Assembly (NCBI GenBank): GCA_015501595.1
Contig: JADNRX010000177.1
Location: 45,273 to 109,272 of the forward strand
Source: Hymenopellis radicata
Taxonomy: Eukaryota > Basidiomycota > Agaricomycetes > Agaricales > Physalacriaceae
Reading direction: 5' to 3'
Length of the DNA: 64,000 nucleotides
The notes beneath the pieces were generated by a model. That model ran no database searches. It was given only the letters and a program-made list of their open reading frames with translations, and was not told the DNA's origin. The translations under genes and the position numbers were made by a program. Below are positions 56,058 through 64,000 of the stretch, one piece after another; positions within the stretch are counted from its first letter, which is position 1; the number at the start of each line of letters is the position of its first letter.

Positions 56058-57437
56058 ATGCATTCGACAATGTCCCTACCACAAGAGATTCTGGATCTCA
56101 TCATTGATTATGTGGCTTTGCTTCCACCTCGGTACAAAACCCTAGAAGCTTGTGCTTTGACATGTCGCGCATTCCATCCCCGTACCCTCGTATGTCGCTT
56201 CCGTCACTTCAATATTGCTGGGAAGGCATGTGACGACATCGTGAAATATACGCGTCTATCCCACGCCGCCCAGTCGCTCATCACGTCTGTTTCAATTACC
56301 TTCCCTATCGCGAGTTCAAGCTGGCTCCACATAGGTTAGAATGTCTTTGATCTGTACTATTGGTGATTTTACCCATTCCCCAGAGCCTCAAGTCATCCTT
56401 CCTGCCCTGCTCCATGCACTTCCCAATGTTCGCTTGTTGCATATCCAAAACGCCGAATGGGATACCATGTTATCACCGCAATTGCGCGCGGCACTGGCCG
56501 TCCATTCTTACGTGTCCGTGCGCCTGACGCAGGTCAGATTCAAGGCAGCCTCGCAACTCTCAGAGCTGCTCAGAAACTCTCTGCATCTACAGAGACTCGC
56601 CCTCAGTGACACTTTGATCGGTATGCCTCCGGGTCGCTGTCCTAGGTCGGACATTGAGGTAGATTGTCTGGAGATCAATCATCAGGATGCTTTAGATCCC
56701 ATCAGTCACCACTATCCTGTCTCCCTCGACAGCCTTAGAAAGCTCAAGATTTGCTTGCTGTCATATAGGCATGTCGACCAACTTCAAGCCTTGTTTAGTG
56801 CTTCCGCTATAACTCTTCGCGTTCTTATCGTTCACGCGCCAAGGAGTTTCTTCCCAGGTATGTGTTATTTTGTAGCATCTCCGCGGCACTTATTCATCGC
56901 GCTTCTTCAGATCCAGGCACGCAGTTCTACCCGGAGGTCATCGATGTACCCGCCTTCGTGCACACCTTGGCTGTTGTGCTTCACGACCCGCCTGGAAGGA
57001 ATTCGCCGGCTTCTCTCTGGGTGGACATGGGCCTGTCCTGGTGGTTTGATTTTATCGCAACAGCAAGTGACCACCTCGTCAATCTCACAATTGAGCTGTC
57101 GTTCTTCCCCGAAACAACAGATTTCAATCTCTGGGGCATGCTCGACACACTCGCATTTCCTCGTCTGGAGCGCCTGAACATTCTAATATTTGACTCGAAT
57201 GGGCGCGCGCACAGGCATCTGGAAGAACGCCTAGTAACCTTAAAACGTCGTGGCGTGTTACATGTCTCATTTCAGGCAAGTATCTGTCTGTTCTCACTGT
57301 TACCCTCGCAACTGATAGTCTTTTAGAATCAGTGGATGATGTACGAGTACAATAGTCGTGGACAGATTGTTGAAGACAAGTACCTACATAGAATGTCATG
57401 TTCTATTGAAACAATCCTCATTCCCCCGTGTCCATGA
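56058..57437 (+). CDS. F-box protein with a GC-AG intron
   Basis: Start MHSTMSLPQEILDLIIDYVA. The F-box (LPQEILDLIIDYV ... TCRAFHPRTLVCRF) is at residues 6-45. Intron 1 (about 56,333-56,384, ends CCCCAG) joins to EPQVILPALLHALPNVRLLH. Leucine-rich sequence follows (RNSLHLQRLALSDTLIG, SLDSLRKLKICLLSY). Intron 2 (GTATGT near 56,858) joins to TQFYPEVIDVPAFVHTLAVV and DFNLWGMLDTLAFPRLERLN. Intron 3 (57,276-57,326) uses the non-canonical donor CAG/GCAAGT and acceptor TTTTAG, leading to NQWMMYEYNSRGQIVEDKYL and the stop at 57,435-57,437. Splicing extends the product beyond the in-frame stop inside the intron. About 400 residues. Probable SCF ligase receptor, target unknown. Confidence 0.75.
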
Positions 57438-57567
57438 ATCCAAGCGTTACATGTAAATGCGCTCATAAAACAATCTCAAGAATTTGACTCGTAACAGTAC
57501 AGTCATGATAGTGTGGTAGTACCAATGCGGGTCCAGACAAGAACAACATGAAAGCAAGGCAATAGAT

Positions 57568-58886
57568 TTATTTACTGGAAACGACCTTACGCTTCCGCGA
57601 CGACCTACGTATTGCAAGAGGCGGCGGAGAATCAGCCACCGCGTGGGAGTCCTGTGTTGGGGGCTTTTTCTTTGCAGCATCCCTCTTAGTCGAACGCTGC
57701 TGTTTCGATGGCGGTTCGCTCACGGAATCCTTTAAACTTGAGGTCGCAAACCTGGTTCGCTTCTTCGAAGCGACGGAAGACTGTGCAGAGGTATCCGACT
57801 GCAATCTCTTCGACCGTCGAACAGTCGATGGCTGCGCGTCAGAGGAGTCGATAGACTCTTGGGATGTAGAGCTGGTAGAGCGCGTTCGCCTGTGTTGGGG
57901 CCGTCTGTCCTCGCCCTCGCCCTCGCCCTCGCCCTCGTCGTCTTCGCCCTCCTCCTCATAACGTCGATTATGCTTCGCCATATACGCCTGCATTTTTCTC
58001 TGCCTGATGAGGATGCGAGGGTCGTTGCGGTCACGCTGGTCAGTTGAGTACCCCTCCTCATCGGCGTCATCGACGGGAGGAAGCTTGGGTTTGGGTCTTG
58101 GATCCGGGCGAGCAGTCGGGACTGGGCGATCCAGAAAATCGTCGAAAGTCCCATGTAACCACGATAGGTTAACGCACAGGGAACTGATGATACCGATGGA
58201 ATATATCAGCCCTTCGCGCGAATCGTCGTTAGCGAGAGAGTTGGGGGCATAATCAAGGTCTCCCAATGTATATTTGAAGATGGATCCAAGGACAAAGCAA
58301 GGGTGGATCGTAGTCCTGACGCGAGGAAGATTTGGGTATGGATAGTCATGGCGCACCTCGCCAACGTAGATAGGCAATTTATTGGGAGTACGGACAGGCA
58401 AGAGTTCGTACTCGTAATCCTGTTGCGGCAACGTCTGTGAGGTGTGTCAACAAGAAGATTGCGATTTCAGGTTCAAACGTACCACAGTGAACAACTGCCT
58501 TGCAGCTGTTGGTGTTGATAGTTTATGGTTGTGGTCGTAGAGGTCGTAAATTTTCTGGAGATGGTCCAAGGATGGAAGAAGCGCCCAAGAACCGGACTTG
58601 AAGAGTGCTATCATGTCACGATGAACTAGGGAAAAATGAGATTTGTGTGCTTGAAGGTGATAGACGGCGTACGCTCTGTGGTCGTCATAGACGAGCAGTC
58701 TTCGATACCTCCCCGCGACATACCCATATGATATTCCAGTCCGTCAAGCCCCTGGAGATAGCATAGATATTACATCGAAGCCCAAGACGCGCGCCGACTT
58801 ACCCGCTCGCGCTCGAGAAAATTGAAGGATTCGACATCGCACCCCGGCTGGGTCGTTACATTACAGAGTCGAGCTGTTGCAGACAT
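57568..58886 (-). CDS. Divergent HNH-nuclease-like protein with acidic/basic tail, 390 residues
   Basis: Four exons fit without any frame problem: 58,886-58,803, 58,751-58,673, 58,625-58,483 and 58,434-57,568. Start MSATARLCNVTTQPGCDVES. The layout recalls the fungal HNH_2-type family: a CNVTT...C start, then VHRDMIALFKSGSWALLP where the family has D-x-H...F...W-x-x-x-P, and LPRVRTTIHPCFVLGSIFKY where it has V-HP-F-V-I. The catalytic His-Asn-His set is not clearly kept, so nuclease activity is doubtful. From residue ~235 it is low complexity: an EGEGEGEGE run (57,915-57,940) and several KR-rich nuclear-signal-like patches ending SSRKRKVVSSK. Decayed relatives lie at 169-1,070, 22,352-22,730 and 63,151-64,000. 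Confidence 0.65.
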
Positions 58887-59882
58887 CACCGGTCAGGAGC
58901 CAAGATTAGGCCGTGGGATGGCGAAGGCAACAACGATAACAACGGGTCAGACTCAAGCCACGAGACGAGACCGTCTCGGGACTTCCCTAAGTGACTCGGG
59001 CCGCGGTACCAGATAGCTATCGCTCTGCCAGTCAACCCAATACGAACGATACGCGAAAGCGAGAACGTACAGAAAACACGAAGAATACCTGGAAGGCCGT
59101 CGTGAACATATCATCATTATGAGGCCGCGTTTTCTCGAGCCCCGCGATTAACTAGTGGTTAGTAACTGTCCGAGACGATGTCTGAAAGACGTGGATAACT
59201 GTTCAGCGGCCGAGGTCGCATAAATCGGGTGTCGGGAAAAGGAACGGACGCCAAAGCAAGCCCCACCACATAAAGGAAGGAACCCATTGCAATAGATGTC
59301 GACACGACAAGATGGTCTGCGCTTATATAGAAGAGGAAGAAATGAAGTCAGAGAATTGGGAGAATAGACATGCATCGTTGTTGTAGACCTCAAACAGCCG
59401 GAGTTGAATAGGGTAGTAGATTCTGGCAGATGATAAATCGAGTGTTTCTATTCCTATCTGAAAGTGAGCTATGAGTTTTGATATGTCAGAATGAAGGGTT
59501 GAGGCACCTGAAAGCGTAGCGTAGTATACTGTAAATCCCGTACATCCCATCGTCGTCGACGTGTAAGTAAGAGTGGCGATCGGCCCGGTTCCACTCCTAT
59601 CTTTTCAACGAGCAACCTCCACTCGTCTTGTCCAGCGCGTTTTCTTTCAAAGCCAACGACTCCCTCCATCTCTGGAATCATTTTCGCCCTCCTCACGCAC
59701 ATGACGATGTGGCATGTTCTGCTTCCATCAAAAGCATTGTAGATACCTGGACTCCCTTGTAACAATACATTTGCACCTAATTCCCTATTATTCTCGTACA
59801 CGTACAGACCTACGTACTATCAACGTAACAAAAGCGTATCCAGTCTGTTAGATACACATCGTCTATCCAAATCCAAACAGCT
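58887..59882. other. Intergenic stretch between two minus-strand genes
   Basis: Contains the upstream region of the HNH-like gene and the 3' flank of the Zn2Cys6 factor. Frames here are short, with no family resemblance. Confidence 0.45.
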
Positions 59883-62800
59883 TTAGAAACCCAGCTGCTC
59901 CACAAAGCTCTGCCACGTCGCGTCCAGCATCGGTGGCGGCGTAGCCCCAAACCCGAACGCACTCGGGGACCCCATACTATTCCCACTCCCGTTCCCACCC
60001 CCACTCCCCTGCGCAGCTCCGCCAGCCCCGACCCCTGCGAAGTCGCCCATGCCCATGCCCATCCCATCCTCGCTCCCTCCAAATATATTACTCCCGTCGC
60101 CCAAGCCTCCCATACCAGCAGCGAACTGTATATCAGGCATCCTATCATTCGCGTCCGGCGCCGGGAAATCGAATAAATTCGGCGATAGATCAAACGTAGT
60201 GTTGATCACGTCCATGATACGCATATCTGCCGTGATAGTCGGGTGGATACCGGGCATGCCAGGCGCTGCGCTCGAGGAAGAGGACGAAGGCGAATTCGAT
60301 GCGACAGTGCTGGGTGATGATACGGGAGGCGAATATGATGCAGGTCCAGAACCGCTATATGCGTATGAAGGTACATGTGGTGGAATAGTGGGTGACGCCG
60401 ACGAAATGAGGTGCGTCTTCCCACCCAGTCGGTCCAATTCGTCAGGGGACAGGTCTCGCGCCGTGCGCTGCCCAACCTGCCCTTGATTATCAACCGCATC
60501 GTGAGCCTTTTGTCTCAGAGCCAGAATCGTATCCTAAGACGATGCAGAGCAATGATTAGGACTATTAGTTAAAGGGTGAGCATAATAAGCATACGAGCAG
60601 ATTTCCAGCGGGGCGACACGTCGGTGCTGCAGCCTCGAATAGCCCTGTAACAGCATCGAGTTCCGCCAATGATGGTTTGGTCATCTTCGACGCAGGCGCG
60701 CGAGTGACTAGGACGCACATAGCGATCTGGCCACACCATTACGATCAGTCTCGTCACTCGAGAAGTGCAAGGAAGTCACTGACCGCCCCACTTAATGCAT
60801 GACTCCAGACTAGCCCTACGCGCGCGCTTAACAAGGGTGCATTGATGCGCACCATCCTCAAGCCCTGGATCATCCGCCATGCACTGCGGTACGTCGACAT
60901 GACAGACGGAAGATATCGATGTCTTGTCAGATCGTCCGGCTGATCTTGCAGCGCCTGCGCAAAGTACGGTCGATGCAGATGGAGCAGAACTATCGAAGTC
61001 AAGTCAGATCATATGACTAGAAAGCACATCACTAACCAGTTTCTTTATACATCAACACAAACCACCGCTGCATGTAATGTATCGCGTTCTGATCTCCAGT
61101 TGTTGAACACGCCTGCAGCACATCGGGGACGGGAAAGTCGCGTATCTTCCTATCCAAATCGACGATGACCGCGTATGGTGGCACTTTAGAACCAAAGGCG
61201 GCGGCCATGACTGCATGCACGAGGGTGGTATACTGGAATGTCCAATTGTGGACTAGAACGTGGGCTCGGTCAATAGGAGACAACGGAAAGAAAGGATTCA
61301 GCCATACATCCACTCTCCCGTCCACCGTCAGAACGGATGGTCTCTTCTGTGTCTATCGGCACCGGGCAATCAATGTAGTCTTTAGACATGATGGGTGGTC
61401 TGCCGAATTGAAAGCTCTGCAAGATAATAAGCTTCCACACGCAACATGAAAGGGATGAAAGATATCACCTGCCAAACGTCGTGAGTATACAACTGCCAGA
61501 ACAAACGGCTGCGGCGCTGAGTCAGGTCTTCGCTTAGCTTCCAGCGCGCGCTGTTCAAGTGCAAACCAATCTGAATTTAGTGAGAACCCATCAACGATGA
61601 CCGTGGTGTGAATGAACATACACTCTGTGCGATCCTCACTGCTGCCCCCATCGTCGTCCAGGTTTGATTATTCCCTAAGCTTTCCCAATCTGCCAATTCC
61701 TGATACTGAGAAAAATGTAGCTGAACTTGAATCAGACATCGTCGAGAAATACCAGTAAAAGACTTACCATGGCTTGAATGGCGTGGAGGGTCGTATTCCT
61801 ATTAATTGAGCTGAAGCCAAAGGCGGCCTTGCTCAAATAAAAATATTCTTGTGCCTCGACGGAGTAAGCATGCTTTTCCTGGTCAAAGAGGGAGGCGAGG
61901 GCGAAAACGCCGAAGAGTAAGGAAAGTTTGTGATGACAAGAAGGCGACATAGTTGGAAAGGATTCGGCGCGATACACGCCCATCAGGACCTCGTCAAAGA
62001 GCTCCTTCCTTGGCAGCGGCGCATAGATAAAACGTCCGGCCTCAAGATACACTTCGCATAGACGCACGGCTTCGGATAGTGGAGGCAGTAGATTGAAGAC
62101 CTCGTGTCCGATTTCTTCGTCCGTCACGTCGTAATCGGCGCAGTAGTATTGGATGACGCGTTTCGAGACGCGGGGGAGTACGAGGGTGGAGTCCGATTGG
62201 GGTTTGGAGAGGACGCGGATGAGGTACTAGATAGCGGGTTACTAATGTGCATATACGGGGACGAAGGACATACCTCTGAACGAGCAGTCTTTCCGAGGAA
62301 ATTAGATTCCCCATCGAGACCGATAGTAAGGGTACCGAATGCGTCAATGAAGCTCTCGTCCTCCGCTTGACTCTCGGTGGCTGAGGTCCCATTTGTGTCG
62401 CCATTCGTACTGCTTTCTGCAGTGAGTGGATTATTGCCGTTCTGCGGTTGGGTTGGCAGAGACGACTGGGGCGCCTTTAACTGCAGCAGATCCTGTCTCA
62501 GTAGAGGATGGGATCCGCCAGATAATTGCTTTAGCGCCGTTTCCAGCTCGCGTATTCGAGAGCATAGGTGCTCGATACGGTCGTGTAACTGCTCCGTGTT
62601 GGCCAAAACCAGTCGATTTCCCTTGCCCGTCGTCAGAGATCCTGTCGCACTTTACCGATGAGCCAAACACGGAGCCACGACAAGCACTCACCCTCTGGAC
62701 ATATCGACCCACAGCCTCGCGACACACACTTCTCGCAGGGAACATTCTTGTCACAACGAAGCTTCAGTCGTCTGCATTCCGCGCACGAAGTCGGACTATG

Positions 62801-62906
62801 ATATTGTAAATTTAATCGGCAATTCTAGCAAGACATTTGCGTACACACGCCCAGGTTTTCGGCGGGGCTTGGGCTCGTTGCCGTTTGCTCCTTGGTCCTT
62901 TGCCAT
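59883..62906 (-). CDS. Zn2Cys6 fungal transcription factor
   Basis: Start ATG 62,906-62,904 (MAKDQGANGNEPKPRRKPGR). A GTACGC...CATAG intron leads to the binuclear zinc cluster CAECRRLKLRCDKNVPCEKC + SRGC, with all six cysteines present, followed by ICPEG. The intron GTGAGT...GACAG joins SLTTGKGNRLVLANTEQLHD and a coiled coil (RIEHLCSRIRELETALKQL) for dimerisation. The fungal-TF middle homology region spans later exons: RLCEVYLEAGRFIYAPLPRK, HHKLSLLFGVFALASLFDQE, SEDLTQRRSRLFWQLYTHDV and SCGRPPIMSKDYIDCPVP. The C-terminus is Ser/Pro- then Gly-rich and ends ATWQSFVEQLGF at 59,883. About 800 residues; nuclear activator of unknown target. Its first exons are duplicated at 21,836-22,116. Confidence 0.88.
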
Positions 62907-63150
62907 GATATAAGGGAGGTTTGTCGTCACCTACAGGATCGTCGCCAACGTTGGGGACAGGGTCAAGGCTGGAACGAGCGCGTCGCGACAGGATGCGTAA
63001 GCAGGTGGTGGTAAAAGGTCAAGGAGGCTCGGGTGTCGATCGATCAGCGCCCTTACCATTTCTGGATAACGACGGCCTACCACCTTGCTACCACCCACTG
63101 TCATCCCACGCCCTGACCTTCCTCCCTGCTACCAGGGTGCCCGCGAATTC
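62907..63150. promoter_or_regulatory. Divergent promoter between Zn2Cys6 factor and HNH-like gene
   Basis: The two start codons are 244 bp apart on opposite strands. The interval was duplicated intact at 22,117-22,351 together with the first exons of both genes. Confidence 0.5.
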
Positions 63151-64000
63151 ATGTCTGAAACAGCCCGACTTTGTGATATAACGACCAAGTCGGAGTCCGA
63201 CCTGGAGTCTTTTTATTTTCTCGAGGATGAGCTGGTAAGTTGGCACGCGTCCTTTGCTTCAATCTACTTCATCATGGCTCCAGGAGATGGATGGAATAGA
63301 ATATCATATGGGTATGTCAGGGGCGATATCAGTGACTACTCGTCTATAACAACTACAAAGCGTACGTGAGTCCATCAACTTCAAGCACACAAATCTCATT
63401 TTTCCTAGTTCATCGTGACATGATAGAACTCTTCAAGTCCGGTTCTTGGGCTCTTCTTCCGCCCTTGGATGTTCTCCAGAAAATTTACGACCTCTACGAC
63501 CACAACCAGAAACTATCAACACCAACAGCTGCAAGGAGGTTGTTCACTGTGGTACGTTTGAAGCTGAAATCGCAATCTTCTTGTTGACACACCTCACATA
63601 GACGTTGCCGCAAAAGAGTACGAGTACGAACTCTTGCCTGTCCGTACTCCCGATAAATTGCCTATATACGTTGGCAGGTGCGCCATGACTATCCATACCC
63701 AAATCTTCCACGCGTCAAGACTACGATCCACCCTTGCTTTGTCGTTGGATCCGTCTTCGAATATAGACTGGGAAACCGTGGTTATGCCTCAACTCTCTCG
63801 TTGACGACGGTCCACTCCGAGGGCTGATAGCATCTATTAGCATCATATCTTCCCTATGTGTCAACCTATCGTGGTTGCATGGCACTTGGTACGCTTTTCC
63901 GGAACGCAAAGTCCCGACTGCTCGCCCGGATCCAAGACCCAAACCCAAACTTTCTCCCGTTGATGACGCTGATGAGGAGGGTTACGCATCTGACCAACTA
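63151..64000 (+). pseudogene. HNH-like gene, decayed copy running off the window
   Basis: Inverted paralogue of 57,568-58,886. Exon 1 MSETARLCDITTKSES to LEDEL (63,151-63,234) is open and followed by GTAAGT. Exon 2 has lost one base in GTCAGGGGC, exon 4 has lost one base in CAAAAGAGTACG and another in GGCAGGTG. Around 63,760-63,830 it diverges strongly and loses codons. Exon 3 (VHRDMIELFKSGSWALLPP, DLYDHN) is intact. At 63,940-64,000 the DADEEGYASDQ stretch of the acidic region is still readable; the tail lies beyond the window. Several independent frameshifts make a working protein unlikely. Confidence 0.75.

Noticed and set aside
57901..57945. Microsatellite as an independent repeat feature
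   Set aside because: The CTCGCC-type repeat is coding (an EG run) within the HNH-like gene and is noted there.

Overview
The window looks like nuclear DNA of a basidiomycete fungus, most likely an agaricomycete. Genes are split by many short GT-AG introns of about 45-60 nt. The protein families fit too: F-box/LRR proteins, a Zn2Cys6 factor with a fungal-TF middle region, a helicase fused to CbxX-type AAA modules, an HSF-type factor, and mitochondrial ATP synthase subunit b with an N-terminal presequence. There are no operons, ribosome-binding sites, CRISPR arrays or phage genes.

Layout. 0-9.8 kb: a decayed HNH-like paralogue, a tRNA-Ala, a small coiled-coil/membrane protein gene, a metallo-beta-lactamase-fold gene, an unknown basic protein, an intron-containing tRNA (Asn?) and a second member of the small membrane family. 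10.3-16.05 kb: two tandem PP2C-like genes, both degenerate; the second is split by a 3.78-kb hAT DNA transposon. 16.1-23 kb: a composite block between 237-bp direct repeats, made of decayed copies of two other parts of this window. 23.8-28.8 kb: an inverted copy of the 1.5-4.3 kb region, carrying a second hAT element with a perfect 8-bp target duplication. 29.2-36.8 kb: one large minus-strand gene for a UPF1/ZNFX1-like helicase with an NF-X1-like Zn region and three AAA modules. 38.4-40 kb: an F-box gene. 40-47 kb: gene-poor. 47-49.4 kb: HSF-type factor and ATP4, divergently transcribed. 49.5-51.7 kb: a three-unit tandem array of tRNA-D-arm-like hairpins. 51.7-57.4 kb: an F-box relic, two intact F-box genes and a small basic protein. 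57.5-64 kb: an intact HNH-like gene, a Zn2Cys6 transcription factor, and a divergent, decaying HNH-like copy that runs off the end.

How it fits together. The region is dominated by segmental duplication and transposition. Block 48.5-54.3 kb (ATP4, hairpin array, F-box) recurs inverted and decayed at 16.8-21.8 kb. Segment 62.57-63.52 kb (divergent TF/HNH-like promoter and 5' exons) recurs directly at 21.84-22.73 kb, fused to that block. Block 1.5-4.3 kb recurs inverted at 24.0-28.8 kb. Likely single-copy working genes are the helicase-AAA fusion, the HSF factor, ATP4 (48.6 kb), the Zn2Cys6 factor and the intact F-box genes.

The least explained structure is the hairpin array: about 750-bp units, each with five roughly 22-nt stem-loops spaced near 150 bp whose loops share a TCTAGCGG-like core resembling a tRNA D-arm/A-box. 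Many frameshifts are single-base homopolymer differences, including between the two otherwise near-identical hAT copies, so some apparent pseudogenes could be assembly errors.
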